A stretch of DNA of 64,000 nt from Metabacillus dongyingensis (GCF_019933155.2 NZ_CP082944.1:4590001-4654000), one strand, 5' to 3'. Shown: positions 46,998-57,045, counted from the first letter of the stretch. The notes: generated by a model from the sequence alone, not told the origin. Program-made: numbers and translations.

Positions 46998-47029
46998 AAA
47001 AAAACCCTAAAACATGAAGTTTTAGGGTT
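46998..47029 (-). terminator. Terminator of the M23 hydrolase gene
   Basis: Eleven-base stem AACCCTAAAAC / GTTTTAGGGTT with seven T on the minus strand. Confidence 0.9.
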
Positions 47030-47036
47030 TTGGCTA

Positions 47037-48383
47037 TTATTGTAAGAACTGCATTGGGTTAACTGGGTTTTTCCAAGCACCATCGTGAATTTCGAAATGA
47101 AGATGCTTGCCTGTTGAACGGCCAGTGTTACCCATGAAGCCAAGCTGCTGACCTTTGCTGACAGATTGTCCGCTGCTTACATGGCGCGCTTCTAAATGTG
47201 CATAAACAGTTGTGTAAACTTTACCGTCGATGTTATGTGAAATGAAAACGCAGTTTCCATAGCTGCTTGAGTAGTATGAACGTATAACAGTTCCTGCTGC
47301 TGCTGCCACAACTGGTACATTGCTTGCTGCGTTTGCAATATCAATACCAGCGTGCAATTTACCCCAGCGATGGCCATATCCTGATGTAAATGTACCTTGT
47401 GCAGGCCACATGAACTTGCCGCCAGTTACTGCCGGTGCAGGTGCTGGTTCCGGTTCAGGAGCAGGTGCTGATGATTCATTTGAAGAACTGTTTGATGAAG
47501 CTGCTGCTGGCTTACTAGCCGCTGCTTTTGCTGCTGCCGCTTGTGCATCAGCTTCCTGCTTAGCACGGGCAGCTGCTTCTGCAGCTTCGCGTTTGCGCTG
47601 TTCTTCTGCTTGTTTTTGACGTTCCATTTCTTTTTGAATAGCTGCTTCCTGCTCTTTTAAGAATGCTGATTCATCTTCTAATTCATAGATCGCTGCTTCT
47701 GTTTCCTGATGCTGTGCTTTAACTTGCTCAATTAATTTGCCTTTTTCTGCTGCTTGCTGTTTTAACTGCAGTTTTAATGCTTCTAACTCAGTTAAAGCTG
47801 TTTCAAGCTTCTGAAGCTGGCTACTTAGTTCTGCTTCACTTTGCTCTAGAAGTTTTTTGTCTTCCTCGTGGGCTTTGATAATTTCTTTATCTGCTTCGAC
47901 AATCGTTGTTACAGCACTTACGCGTGTAACAAGGTCACCGAAATCCTGAGCACCTAGTAGCACATCTAAATAGCTTACTACACCGCCGCTCTCCTGTAGA
48001 GAACGTACACGGTCCTCTAGAAGTAGATTACGCTTTTTAATACGCTCTTTCACTTCTGCAATCTGAACCTTTAATTCTTCAATCTTTTGTTTCGTTTCAT
48101 CGATTTCAGCTTGACGCTCACGGATTTTCTCATTTGTATCCGCTGTTTGCTTATCAAGTTTTTCAATCTCGTTATTTAAGCTTTTCTCTTTTTCTTCAAG
48201 CTTTGATAACTCGCCTTGCTTTTCTTGGATGTTTGAATCTACGCCTGAACGCTCATTTTGAATATCTGCTTTTTTCTTTTCAAGATCAGCGTTTGCATAA
48301 GCCTTTTCTTGGGTAATTGGAATAATAACAGAGCTTGTCCCTATTATAACAGCCAACCCAAGTGATAAGATTTTCTTTCTCAC
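47037..48383 (-). CDS. Secreted coiled-coil M23 peptidoglycan endopeptidase
   Basis: A 448-residue murein hydrolase. Signal peptide (cleavage after AYA near residue 31), long coiled coil (about 32-270), Ala/Pro/Ser linker (about 275-325), and an M23 LytM-type domain with zinc motifs HAGIDIAN and HLHFEIHDG. The coiled coil resembles PcsB/CwlO/EnvC-type proteins, which FtsEX activates; ftsXE lies immediately upstream. Partnership with FtsEX is inferred from that context. Confidence 0.9.
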   Translation of the reverse strand: MRKKILSLGLAVIIGTSSVIIPITQEKAYANADLEKKKADIQNERSGVDSNIQEKQGELSKLEEKEKSLNNEIEKLDKQTADTNEKIRERQAEIDETKQKIEELKVQIAEVKERIKKRNLLLEDRVRSLQESGGVVSYLDVLLGAQDFGDLVTRVSAVTTIVEADKEIIKAHEEDKKLLEQSEAELSSQLQKLETALTELEALKLQLKQQAAEKGKLIEQVKAQHQETEAAIYELEDESAFLKEQEAAIQKEMERQKQAEEQRKREAAEAAARAKQEADAQAAAAKAAASKPAAASSNSSSNESSAPAPEPEPAPAPAVTGGKFMWPAQGTFTSGYGHRWGKLHAGIDIANAASNVPVVAAAAGTVIRSYYSSSYGNCVFISHNIDGKVYTTVYAHLEARHVSSGQSVSKGQQLGFMGNTGRSTGKHLHFEIHDGAWKNPVNPMQFLQ

Positions 48384-48450
48384 TCTCTAGTTCCTCCCTT
48401 TATCTATCATCCTCTGAACGAGGAAACCAGCAATCTATCAGATTGCCAGT

Positions 48451-49341
48451 TTATACTCTTAAGAACTTTCGGACAGACATTAAACTTCCCCACACTCCGA
48501 TTAATCCGCCTATTAAGATCAGAATAGCTGATACTTGGAAGACGAATGGACTAAACGGAAGTAATTGAACAAATGAACCTGCAACTTTCGGTTCAACCCA
48601 TGTATATAAATAGTTGTACGTAGCCATTACGAGCACAATCGGAATAATTGATCCCATAATTCCAAGCATTAAACCTTCAAGGAAAAACGGCCAGCGGATA
48701 AACCAATTTGTTGCACCTACTAGTTTCATAATCTCTATTTCATGCCTTCTGGCAAAAATCGTAATTTTAATTGTATTTGAGATAAGGAACATGGCTGTAA
48801 AGACTAATCCGATGATTAATCCGATGCCGATATTTCTTGAGATTTCAACAAAATTGAATAGTTTTTCTACTTCTTCTTTACCATACAGAACTTTATAAGC
48901 TCCAGTAAATCCCTCAATCCTCTTCGCAATTTGAGGGGTTTCACGCGGATCTTCCGTTTTGATCACAATAACATCATTCAAAGGATTGTTCTGTTCAAAA
49001 AGCTGATAAGATTTCCCTTGTTCTCCCATGCTGCTGATCAGGTTATCAAGTTCTTTTTCCTTTGGTGACAGTTTTGCTGTTTTAATTCCGCTGAGGTTAT
49101 CAATCTTGGTCCTCAGCTGCTTTTGTTCCTCCGGAGTGCTTGTCACATCTACCAGCACCCGTATTTCAACGTCCTCTTCAACCTTAGAAGCAAAGTTGTT
49201 TAAGTTCATCATAATAACCAGGAACGTTCCGACAAGGATTAAAGTGACAGTTACGGCACTGACTGACGCAAATGTCATCCAGGCATTACGGCTTAAGCTT
49301 TTTAACGTTTCTTTGAAGTGACGCCCAAGGGTTCTAATCAT
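48451..49341 (-). CDS. ftsX: Cell-division ABC transporter permease FtsX
   Basis: A 296-residue membrane protein: helix 1 near 20-45, extracellular loop to about 165 (contacts hydrolases), then three helices. SVSAVTVTLILVGTFLVI and IEIMKLVGATNWFIRWPF are typical. The start at 49341 (MIRTLGRHFKE) matches the family; an ATG three codons up is also possible. Overlaps ftsE by eight bases. Confidence 0.95.
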   Translation of the reverse strand: MIRTLGRHFKETLKSLSRNAWMTFASVSAVTVTLILVGTFLVIMMNLNNFASKVEEDVEIRVLVDVTSTPEEQKQLRTKIDNLSGIKTAKLSPKEKELDNLISSMGEQGKSYQLFEQNNPLNDVIVIKTEDPRETPQIAKRIEGFTGAYKVLYGKEEVEKLFNFVEISRNIGIGLIIGLVFTAMFLISNTIKITIFARRHEIEIMKLVGATNWFIRWPFFLEGLMLGIMGSIIPIVLVMATYNYLYTWVEPKVAGSFVQLLPFSPFVFQVSAILILIGGLIGVWGSLMSVRKFLRV

Positions 49342-50020
49342 AAATCCCATACTCCCCTCTAGCCTCGTCACGCACAATCTTTCCATCTTCGATCGCGATG
49401 ACTCGTTTTTTCATGGTGTTTACTATCTCACGGTTGTGTGTAGCCATCACAACAGTCGTTCCTCGATTGTTGATTTCCTCAAAGATGCTCATAATCTCCC
49501 AAGATGTATCGGGGTCAAGATTTCCTGTCGGCTCATCAGCGATGACAACCCCAGGATTGTTAATAATTGACCGCGCAATCGAAACGCGCTGCTGTTCTCC
49601 TCCTGATAACTCATTAGGGAAAAATCTAGCCTTATGCTTGAGCTGAACAAGGTCTAAAACGTCCAGCACTCTCTTTTTGATAATTCTAGGATTCTCTCCA
49701 ATAACTTCAAGAGCAAATGCAATGTTTTCAAAAACAGTTAACTTAGGCAAAAGTTTAAAGTCCTGGAAAACAACGCCGATGCTTCTTCTTAAATATGGAA
49801 CTTTCTTTTCCCGCAATTTAGCAAGATTTATTCCATTGATCACGATTTTGCCGTCTGTTGGTCTTTCTTCACGGTACATCATTTTAATAAATGTTGATTT
49901 ACCAGCACCGCTCGGACCGACAACATAAACAAATTCGCCCTGATCTATTTTTACATTTATTCCATTAATGGCAAGAACGCCATTTGAATACGTTTTAAAA
50001 ACGTCTGTCATTTCGATCAT
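49334..50020 (-). CDS. ftsE: Cell-division ATP-binding protein FtsE
   Basis: A 228-residue ATPase: Walker A GPSGAGKSTFIKMMY, Q-loop FQDFKLLP, signature LSGGEQQRVSIARSI, Walker B VVIADEPTGNLD, H-loop ATHNREI. With FtsX it converts ATP hydrolysis into activation of a peptidoglycan hydrolase. Start at ATG 50020 with GGGTGA seven bases upstream. Confidence 0.96.
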   Translation of the reverse strand: MIEMTDVFKTYSNGVLAINGINVKIDQGEFVYVVGPSGAGKSTFIKMMYREERPTDGKIVINGINLAKLREKKVPYLRRSIGVVFQDFKLLPKLTVFENIAFALEVIGENPRIIKKRVLDVLDLVQLKHKARFFPNELSGGEQQRVSIARSIINNPGVVIADEPTGNLDPDTSWEIMSIFEEINNRGTTVVMATHNREIVNTMKKRVIAIEDGKIVRDEARGEYGIYD

Positions 50021-50415
50021 ATTTTTATCACCCAAAGCTGTTTATTTTGTAGATTACGTGGTGTCCGCTGGTTCGTATTGTATTTAAGAGAGTGTCTCGG
50101 AATATGTATCCAATATTTTCATATATTAATAAGATTACCCACAAAAAATATTATAACATCAAAGTTCGGCAAAAATAGACTTAAAAATATTACAGTTTCA
50201 TTTCAACGTCGTAAATTGTAGAATTTTATCGATTTACAATTATTTATGGTTCCATTGTTGGAGATATTGGAAACGCTTTAATCTAAATATTAGAACTTTC
50301 TGACTAAAAAGACAATCTTTTATTAGGAATTAAATAATGGTAAATTTTTCTGAGTGTCGAAAGGTTTTACTTGCGGATTGGATAGAATTAGGTTAAATGA
50401 GCGGGGATGAAAATA
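50021..50415. other. AT-rich intergenic region upstream of ftsE
   Basis: About 395 bases. Holds a TATAAT on the minus strand near 50150, an inverted repeat AATTGTA / TACAATT near 50215-50242, a 14-base match (GTCTCGGAATATGT, 50094-50107) to the 17572 array on the opposite strand, and one TACTTGCGG core at 50368. No gene seen. Confidence 0.5.
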
Positions 50416-50443
50416 GGAAAACCAGCCTTGTCTTTCAGGCTGG
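50416..50443 (-). terminator. Terminator after cccB
   Basis: Stem CCAGCCT / AGGCTGG with GGTTTTCC on the minus strand; T run weak. Confidence 0.7.
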
Positions 50444-50455
50444 CTTTTATAGAAG

Positions 50456-50788
50456 CTACTTCTTCTGCGCAAGCCATTCTGCTACTACAGCTGCGTCTGT
50501 TTCATTAATAAGACCTGCAGGCATTCCGCCCTGACCTTTGTTAATGATGCTTTCAATTTTATCTTCATCATATTTACCGCCTACTTTTTCCAGGCTAGGT
50601 GCAGCCCCGCCGCCTTCAAGATTTTGTCCATGACAGCTGATGCAGTTTTGCTGTACGATTTCTTCAGCTTTTGCCGTATCCTTAGTTCCTGAATCTTCTT
50701 TGGGCTCTTCTCCGGCATTATCTCCGCCTCCGCATGCAGCGAGCGCAAGTGATGTTCCAAATAATAGTGCGAATAGTTTTGTTTTCAT
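50456..50788 (-). CDS. cccB: Cytochrome c-551 lipoprotein
   Basis: Small membrane-anchored electron carrier. Signal peptide with lipobox LALAAC (Cys near 18), acidic linker, then a class I cytochrome c domain with heme motif CISCH and a late Met ligand in GGMPAGL. About 110 residues. The start at 50788 has GAGGAGG nine bases upstream. Same place next to yvjA and ftsE as in B. subtilis. Confidence 0.93.
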   Translation of the reverse strand: MKTKLFALLFGTSLALAACGGGDNAGEEPKEDSGTKDTAKAEEIVQQNCISCHGQNLEGGGAAPSLEKVGGKYDEDKIESIINKGQGGMPAGLINETDAAVVAEWLAQKK

Positions 50789-50841
50789 TGCCAAAATCCT
50801 CCTCAAATAAGGATATAAAATACATTTCTATTATATCCTAT

Positions 50842-51708
50842 CTACGCCCGCTTGAAACCTTCGCCGAGTACATCAGAAGCATCCATTACAACGACAAATG
50901 CAGACGTATCAATGCTTTTTACGAGTTGTTTCAATTTGGTGAATTCTGTTTGATCAACCACACACATTAAAATCGGCCGCTCATTGTCCGTATAGCCTCC
51001 GAAGGCAGATAATTTGGTCACTCCCCTGTCAATTTCACTCAGAATTGCCTTTCTGACTTCTTCTTCTTGATTGGTAATGATCATCGTCATCTTAGAACGT
51101 CCAAGTCCAACTTGAACGATATCAATGGTTTTGCTGGTCACATAAAGGCCTACAAGTGCATATAGACCGCGTTCTATATCAAAAACAAAAGTTGCCATCA
51201 GCACGATCAGTCCATCTATTAAAGCTACACATGTACCAAGAGAGAGTCCTGTGAACTTATGGATAATCTGTGCCGCAAGATCTGTCCCGCCTGTTGAAGC
51301 TTTTCCGCGAAAAACAAGACCGAGACCAAGACCTACGCCGATTCCGCCGAAAATGGCTCCAAGCAAAGGATCTGTCGTTGCAGGCTCCATTTCTTTTGTT
51401 AAAAAGACTACAAAAGGAAGGAAAATGGTTCCTATTAACGTTTTTAAACCAAATTGCTTTCCAAGGAGCAGAACTCCTGCGATAAATAAAGGAATGTTGA
51501 AGGCCCACTGAACATACGCAGGTTCAAATCCAAATAAGAAATCTGTAATAGTACTGATGCCGCTGACTCCGCCAGATGCAATGCGGTTAGGCAGGAGAAA
51601 CAAATTAAAGGCAATGGCAACGATTCCAGAACCAAGCAAAATAAACAAATATGAAGTGATCTTTTCTAAAGCCGGATTGTAAGTACGAGTGCGTTTACGC
51701 TGAAACAT
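50842..51708 (-). CDS. yvjA: YitT-family membrane protein YvjA
   Basis: A 288-residue protein with five to six helices in the N-terminal two thirds (DUF161: LLPNRIASGGVSGISTI, GGIGVGLGLGLVFRGKASTG) and a cytosolic C-terminal DUF2179 domain (MIITNQEEEVRKAILSEI). Function unknown. Chosen start 51708 (MFQRKRTRTYN) with GGAGG upstream. Confidence 0.88.
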   Translation of the reverse strand: MFQRKRTRTYNPALEKITSYLFILLGSGIVAIAFNLFLLPNRIASGGVSGISTITDFLFGFEPAYVQWAFNIPLFIAGVLLLGKQFGLKTLIGTIFLPFVVFLTKEMEPATTDPLLGAIFGGIGVGLGLGLVFRGKASTGGTDLAAQIIHKFTGLSLGTCVALIDGLIVLMATFVFDIERGLYALVGLYVTSKTIDIVQVGLGRSKMTMIITNQEEEVRKAILSEIDRGVTKLSAFGGYTDNERPILMCVVDQTEFTKLKQLVKSIDTSAFVVVMDASDVLGEGFKRA

Positions 51709-52042
51709 GCTGTATCCTCCATCTATGAAAACACTTGTTTTTTGACATAACCTTTCAGAGTATAGCACCCGTCTGAACAAGCTGTAAATAACAGTGTAAT
51801 AACGTGCTAAAGAGGTAAAGGGGCTGAGGTTAGTTTTTGCTAATAATGATGGATTTAGCCATATTTGGTTTTGAAACTTTTTTCTGTGATAAATATTCGT
51901 TATAAAACTGCTTTAAATCGTGCTTACTTTCCAAAGTAGAGAAAATATTGTCCAAAATGACTCTATTACTTGCGGGAATTAATAAAATACTTGCGGTTAT
52001 AAACGCTTTACTGTCTTTTGTGCATTTTTCTCCTAAAAATAA
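51709..52042. other. Intergenic region between yvjA and prfB
   Basis: About 330 bases; contains the 21-bp array listed separately and presumably the yvjA promoter on the minus strand. In the plus-strand frame through the array there is an open stretch with Leu-rich heptads but no start codon or ribosome site, so I do not call a gene. Confidence 0.5.
51923..52017. repeat. Direct-repeat array, exact 21-bp period
   Basis: Cores begin at 51925, 51946, 51967, 51988 and 52009 (TACTTTCC, TATTGTCC, TACTTGCGG, TACTTGCGG, TACTGTCT). Exact 21-base spacing, as in the arrays at 17572 and 24588. Confidence 0.75.
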
Positions 52043-52068
52043 AAAACAGCTGCCCTCAAAAGGACAGC
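52043..52068 (-). terminator. Terminator of prfB
   Basis: Stem GCTGTCC / GGGCAGC with TGTTTTTTATTTTT on the minus strand, 12 bases after the stop. Confidence 0.88.
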
Positions 52069-52080
52069 CGTAATAACTTT

Positions 52081-53182
52081 TTATGAAAGTTTAGAACGCA
52101 AGTATGCATCAATAAATGGATCTAAATCGCCGTCCATGACGCCTTGAACGTTTCCGCTCTCTGTACTTGTGCGGTGATCTTTTACAAGAGAGTACGGGTG
52201 GAATACATAAGAACGGATTTGAGATCCCCAGCCGATTTCTTTTTGCTCGCCGCGGATTTCGTCAAGCTCTGCCTGCTGTTCATCAAGCTTCAGCTGATAG
52301 AGCTTCGCTTGAAGCATTTTCATCGCTCTCTCACGGTTTTTGATCTGTGAGCGCTCTGTTTGGCATGTTACAACCGTATTGGTTGGAATATGAGTGATAC
52401 GGACAGCGGAGTCAGTTGTATTGATATGCTGACCGCCGGCACCGCTCGCACGGTACGTATCAATTTTCAGGTCCTCTGTGCGGATATCAATGTCGATTTC
52501 ATCATTGAATTCAGGCATAACTTCACATGATACAAACGATGTATGACGGCGGCCCGAGGCATCGAATGGTGAAATACGGACAAGACGATGTACACCTTTT
52601 TCAGCTTTCAAGTAACCGTATGCGTTATGTCCTTTGAATAGAAGCGTGACGCTCTTAATACCGGCTTCGTCTCCAGGAAGGTAATCAAGGGTTTCAACCT
52701 TGAAGCCTTTCTTTTCGCCCCAGCGAGTATACATGCGGAGCAGCATGGAACCCCAGTCCTGGGACTCCGTGCCGCCAGCTCCTGGATGAAGCTCAAGAAT
52801 CGCATTATTTTTATCATGAGGCTCGCTTAATAGAAGCTGAAGCTCAAATTCGTTCATAGCCGCAGTCAGTTCAACGACTTCATTTTCAAGCTCAGCGTGA
52901 AGCTCAGCGTCTGGCTCTTCTTTTAAAAGCTCATGCGTCACTTCAAGATTCTCATGTGTTTCGTTCATTTCATTGAATTGGTTGACCGCTTCTTTTAAAG
53001 CATTGCTTTCATTAATCACGGCCTGTGCTTCACTTTGGCTGTCCCAAAAATTCGGATGGGACATCATTTCATCTAGCTCATCAATACGAGCCTGTTTGTG
53101 GTCGAGGTCAAAGAGACCCCCTAAAAGCCGCTAATTTCTTAGCCATTTTTTCAAGTTCGTTCCGGATATCTGATAATTCCAT
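52081..53182 (-). CDS. prfB: Peptide chain release factor 2 (programmed +1 frameshift)
   Basis: Recognises UGA and UAA and releases the peptide. The gene is in two frames: 24 codons from ATG 53182 ([17 protein letters not shown]) end at an in-frame TGA at 53108-53110; translation must shift +1 to continue into the main frame ([16 protein letters not shown] onward), giving about 366 residues. Codon-recognition tripeptide SPF ([10 protein letters not shown]) and catalytic GGQ (GAGGQHINT) are present. ATG 53185 is an alternative start; GAGGAGA lies upstream. Confidence 0.96.
53108..53122 (-). promoter_or_regulatory. prfB autoregulatory frameshift site
   Basis: The minus strand reads AGGGGG-TCT-CTT-TGA-C: Shine-Dalgarno-like AGGGGG three bases before the slippery CTT and the UGA stop. 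Low RF2 favours slippage, the known feedback control of RF2. Confidence 0.95.
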
Positions 53183-53206
53183 CATAATTCTCCTCTAAAA
53201 TGGGGT

Positions 53207-53233
53207 AAAGAGAGGTGACTGACACCTCTCTTT
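53207..53233. other. Perfect hairpin between secA and prfB
   Basis: Stem AAAGAGAGGTG / CACCTCTCTTT with a five-base loop, lacking a T-tract beyond the stem. Could be a weak terminator or an mRNA processing or stabilising element between the two genes. Confidence 0.6.
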
Positions 53234-53239
53234 CCTGAT

Positions 53240-55750
53240 TTACTTACCGCAGCAGTTTTTGTATTTTTTGCCGCTTCCGCAAACACATGCTTCATTTCGG
53301 CCAATTTCCATCTGCTTTTTAACAGGTTTTTTCTTAGGCGCCTCGTCTCCCTCTTTCGGGTGAACGGCCTCCTGTGGTTTTGCAACTTCCTCGCGCTCAA
53401 GGTTGTTGCGGATTTCTGCTTTCATGATATATTTTGCAGCATCTTCTTCAATCGATGCAATCATGTTTTCAAACATCGCAAAGCCTTCCATTTGATACTC
53501 GCGAAGCGGATCTGTCTGTCCATATGCGCGAAGGTGAATACCTTGACGCAATTGATCCATTGCATCAATATGATCCATCCATTTCGTATCAACCGCTCGA
53601 AGCAGGATTACTTTTTCGAATTCGCGCATCTGCTCTTCGCCGAACGCTTCTTCTTTTTCGCTGTAGCGTGCTTTTGTTTTCTCTAACACAAGTTCAGTGA
53701 TTTCTTCCGATTCTTTCCCTTTGAAATCATTCACCGTAAAGGTACCCTCTTCAAGAAGATTGGCATGGAGATAATCAAGCAATCCTTCAAGATTCCATTC
53801 CTCAGGAAGCTCGTCCTTAGGAGTGTACATGGCAACCACGCGCTCAACTGTTGATGTAACCATGCTTTCTACGATGCTGCGAAGATTTTCTGAATCGATG
53901 ACATCAAAGCGCTGCTTGTAAATGACTTCACGCTGCTGACGAAGCACATCGTCATATTGCAGAAGCTGTTTACGTGCATCAAAGTTATTGCCCTCAACAC
54001 GTTTTTGCGCAGATTCAACCGCACGGGTAACAATTTTACTTTGAATCGGCTGTGAATCATCCATTCCGAGACGATCCATCATTGCCATCATATTCTCAGA
54101 ACCGAAGCGTCTCATTAATTCATCTTCCATTGAAAGGTAGAACTGAGTCACACCAGGGTCTCCCTGACGGCCTGAACGTCCGCGGAGCTGATTATCAATA
54201 CGGCGGGATTCGTGGCGCTCTGTACCGATAACAGCTAAACCGCCAAGCTCTATAACACCAGGTCCAAGCTTGATATCCGTACCGCGTCCGGCCATGTTAG
54301 TTGCGATTGTAACGGAACCTTGGTGACCGGCATTTTCGATGATTTCAGCTTCCCGCTCATGGTTCTTCGCATTCAGAACGTTATGCGGAACGCCTTTTTT
54401 CTTCAAAAGCTTTGAAATAAGCTCTGACGTTTCAACAGCAACCGTACCAACCAATACTGGCTGACCGGCAAAGTAACGCGTCGTTACATCATCCACAACT
54501 GCTTTGAACTTGCCTTCCATTGAACGGTACACAAGGTCAGCGCGGTCATCACGGACAACATCACGGTTAGTAGGGATCGCAACAACCTGCATGTTGTAAA
54601 TGTTGCGGAATTCCTCTTCTTCCGTTTTCGCTGTACCCGTCATACCAGAAAGCTTCTCGTACATGCGGAAGTAGTTCTGGAACGTAATCGTTGCAAGCGT
54701 CATGCTTTCATTTTGAATCTCAAGACCTTCTTTTGCCTCAATTGCCTGGTGAAGACCATCGCTGTAGCGGCGGCCCTTCATTAAACGGCCTGTAAACTGG
54801 TCAACGATGACAACCTGACCTTCTTCAACAACGTAGTCAACATCATTGTGCATTACCACATGTGCTCTTAATGCCATATTAATATGATGATTTAATGAAA
54901 CATGTGTAAGATCAAAAAGGTTTTCAATATGGAATGCTTTTTCAGCTTTAGACATACCGTCTTCTGTCAGCTGAACACCTTTTGTTTTTTCATCAAACGT
55001 ATAATCCTCGTCACGTTTAAGAGAACGCACAAAACCGTTTGCCTGCACATAAAGCATCGTTGACTTTGCAGCAGAACCGGAGATGATCAGCGGCGTACGC
55101 GCTTCGTCAATTAAGATGGAGTCAACTTCATCGATTACAGCATAGTGAAGCGGACGCTGAACCATCTGCTCTTTGTAAAGCACCATGTTATCGCGCAAGT
55201 AGTCAAATCCTAATTCATTATTAGTAGAATAAGTTACATCAGCGGCATAAGCAGCGCGCTTTTCTTCTTTTGAAAGGCCGTTCGTATTTAAGCCTACTGT
55301 TAATCCAAGAAACTCATACAGCTTGCCCATTTCAACAGCATCACGGCTTGCCAAGTATTCATTGACTGTTACAACATGAACGCCTTTTCCGGAAAGAGCA
55401 TTCAGATAAACAGGCATGGTGGACGTCAGCGTCTTACCTTCCCCTGTTTTCATCTCAGAGATATTGCCCTCATGAAGCGCGATGCCCCCCATAAGCTGAA
55501 CAGGATAAGGGTATAAGCCAAGAACACGCTTTGCAGCTTCGCGGACTACAGCAAAAGATTCAGTCAAAAGGTCATCGACGCTCTCACCTTTTGCAATGCG
55601 GCCTTTAAACTCCTGTGTTTTCGCCTTTAGATCTTCATCAGAAAGCTTTTCCATGTCTGATGATAAAGACTCTATTTGATTAGCCATTTTTTCATATTTA
55701 TTTAATGCACGTTTGTTAAAATCAAACACCTTATTTAAGATTCCAAGCAT
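53240..55750 (-). CDS. secA: Preprotein translocase ATPase SecA
   Basis: Motor of Sec export. It is 836 residues: Walker [12 protein letters not shown] (near 100), DEAD motif [15 protein letters not shown], helicase motif [10 protein letters not shown], helical scaffold/wing domains, and the C-terminal zinc motif [14 protein letters not shown] that binds SecB/ribosome in this family. The start at 55750 ([10 protein letters not shown]) follows GAGGAGC; an upstream ATG lacks support. Confidence 0.98.
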   Translation of the reverse strand: MLGILNKVFDFNKRALNKYEKMANQIESLSSDMEKLSDEDLKAKTQEFKGRIAKGESVDDLLTESFAVVREAAKRVLGLYPYPVQLMGGIALHEGNISEMKTGEGKTLTSTMPVYLNALSGKGVHVVTVNEYLASRDAVEMGKLYEFLGLTVGLNTNGLSKEEKRAAYAADVTYSTNNELGFDYLRDNMVLYKEQMVQRPLHYAVIDEVDSILIDEARTPLIISGSAAKSTMLYVQANGFVRSLKRDEDYTFDEKTKGVQLTEDGMSKAEKAFHIENLFDLTHVSLNHHINMALRAHVVMHNDVDYVVEEGQVVIVDQFTGRLMKGRRYSDGLHQAIEAKEGLEIQNESMTLATITFQNYFRMYEKLSGMTGTAKTEEEEFRNIYNMQVVAIPTNRDVVRDDRADLVYRSMEGKFKAVVDDVTTRYFAGQPVLVGTVAVETSELISKLLKKKGVPHNVLNAKNHEREAEIIENAGHQGSVTIATNMAGRGTDIKLGPGVIELGGLAVIGTERHESRRIDNQLRGRSGRQGDPGVTQFYLSMEDELMRRFGSENMMAMMDRLGMDDSQPIQSKIVTRAVESAQKRVEGNNFDARKQLLQYDDVLRQQREVIYKQRFDVIDSENLRSIVESMVTSTVERVVAMYTPKDELPEEWNLEGLLDYLHANLLEEGTFTVNDFKGKESEEITELVLEKTKARYSEKEEAFGEEQMREFEKVILLRAVDTKWMDHIDAMDQLRQGIHLRAYGQTDPLREYQMEGFAMFENMIASIEEDAAKYIMKAEIRNNLEREEVAKPQEAVHPKEGDEAPKKKPVKKQMEIGRNEACVCGSGKKYKNCCGK

Positions 55751-55942
55751 TTTATACGCTCCTCTGTCTAATGAAGTGCCATACATGAAGATACTGTAAT
55801 ATCGGAATGTATTTCACATCTCACTGTATCTTTTTATGCATTTCAAAACTAAATTCTATTTTACCATATTTTAAATAATATCAACAGTTTATCCTTATTC
55901 AAAGCCAAAAACCCCTTTTGAAGGAGGATTCTGATAAATAAC

Positions 55943-55972
55943 AAAAAAGCCCAAGCTGACATGCTCAGGCTT
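55943..55972 (-). terminator. Terminator after the DUF4282 gene
   Basis: Stem AGCCTGAGC / GCTTGGGCT with TTTTTTG on the minus strand. Confidence 0.85.
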
Positions 55973-55989
55973 CTTCTCTATGTATGAAA

Positions 55990-56295
55990 TTATAGAGTTT
56001 CACTTGACGAGACACTGCTTTTTCCCTTTAATGAAACATTCTTTGTTATATCCTGCAGAGCCTCATTCATTTTAAATATGACAATTAACAGCTCGCAATA
56101 AATTCGGATAACAAAAGGACCAAGCAAGATCATAAATAACCCTGCAAATATTTGAGCGCCGCCTCCGTATATGGCATTAGCCCCGCTAATAATCGAAACA
56201 AACCCTGCAATGACACTAATGGCTGATCCCACATAAAAAATAACAGAGATAATAGTAGGCGTAATCATTTTATTAAATTTTAAAAAATCCTGCAT
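55990..56295 (-). CDS. DUF4282-type small membrane protein
   Basis: A 101-residue protein with two hydrophobic helix pairs (about 12-35 and 45-72) followed by a cytosolic tail ending in Ser-rich residues. Looks like the DUF4282 family; role unknown. AAAGGAGGAG precedes the ATG. Stands alone between hpf and secA. Confidence 0.75.
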   Translation of the reverse strand: MQDFLKFNKMITPTIISVIFYVGSAISVIAGFVSIISGANAIYGGGAQIFAGLFMILLGPFVIRIYCELLIVIFKMNEALQDITKNVSLKGKSSVSSSETL

Positions 56296-56391
56296 TCAGA
56301 CATCTCCTCCTTTCCATATGTATATGACCATAGGACCACTAAATATGAGCTGCGGAAAGGAAAGTTGTAAAAATATAGAAATACAAACAAT

Positions 56392-56422
56392 AAAAACGCA
56401 GCCCGCTCATAGAACGGACTGC
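56392..56422 (-). terminator. Terminator of hpf
   Basis: Stem GCAGTCCG / CGGGCTGC region with TTTTT on the minus strand, directly after the hpf stop. Confidence 0.85.
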
Positions 56423-56437
56423 ATTGGTTTATTGGTA

Positions 56438-57010
56438 TTATTCAGTTGGTTCGATAATCGCATATTTGCCGTCTTTGCGCTGATAAACCACATTCGTAGA
56501 ATTCGTTTCAGCATTTGTGAAAACGAAAAAGTTATGGCCAAGCATGTTCATTTGAAGGATCGCTTCCTCACTGTCCATTGGCTTTAAGTTAAAGCGCTTT
56601 GTGCGGACAACTTCGATGGAGTCATCTTCTTCCTGAACCGGCGGCTGAGCTTGTTCACCCTCTGCCTCAACTGCCCCATTTGTAAACATGAATTTCGCTG
56701 AACCCTGCTCGCGCAATTTTCGGTTTACTTTCGTTTTATGTTTACGGATTTGACGCTCAAGCTTGTTTGTCACAAGATCGATGGCAGCGTACATATCCTC
56801 ATTGTATTCCTCAGCACGCAACACTAAATTGGTCATTGGAATCGTTACTTCAATCTTTGATTCTTGATCATTGTAGAATTTTAAATTTACATTTACGTTT
56901 GCATCGATTGAATCCTCAAAATAGCGTTCTAGCTTGCCGATTTTCTTCTCGACATACTCTCTTAAAGCTGGAGTTACCTCAATGTTTTCGCCTCTGACGT
57001 TATAATTCAA
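56438..57010 (-). CDS. hpf: Long-form ribosome hibernation promoting factor
   Basis: Binds the 30S subunit and pairs ribosomes into inactive 100S dimers in stationary phase. It is 190 residues: N-terminal S30AE domain (MNYNVRGENIEVTPALREYV to about 100), variable linker, C-terminal dimerisation domain (KRFNLKPMDSEEAILQMNML). The start is TTG 57010, nine bases after AAGGAGGAG; no better ATG exists. Same gene as B. subtilis yvyD. Confidence 0.95.
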   Translation of the reverse strand: MNYNVRGENIEVTPALREYVEKKIGKLERYFEDSIDANVNVNLKFYNDQESKIEVTIPMTNLVLRAEEYNEDMYAAIDLVTNKLERQIRKHKTKVNRKLREQGSAKFMFTNGAVEAEGEQAQPPVQEEDDSIEVVRTKRFNLKPMDSEEAILQMNMLGHNFFVFTNAETNSTNVVYQRKDGKYAIIEPTE

Positions 57011-57045
57011 AATGAACTCCTCCTTTTGTTAAGGATATGTAAACC

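Noticed and set aside
51916..52075. Coiled-coil peptide gene through the 21-bp array
   Set aside because: The Leu heptads follow from a 21-base repeat in an open frame; there is no start codon with a ribosome site and the frame ends in the prfB terminator.
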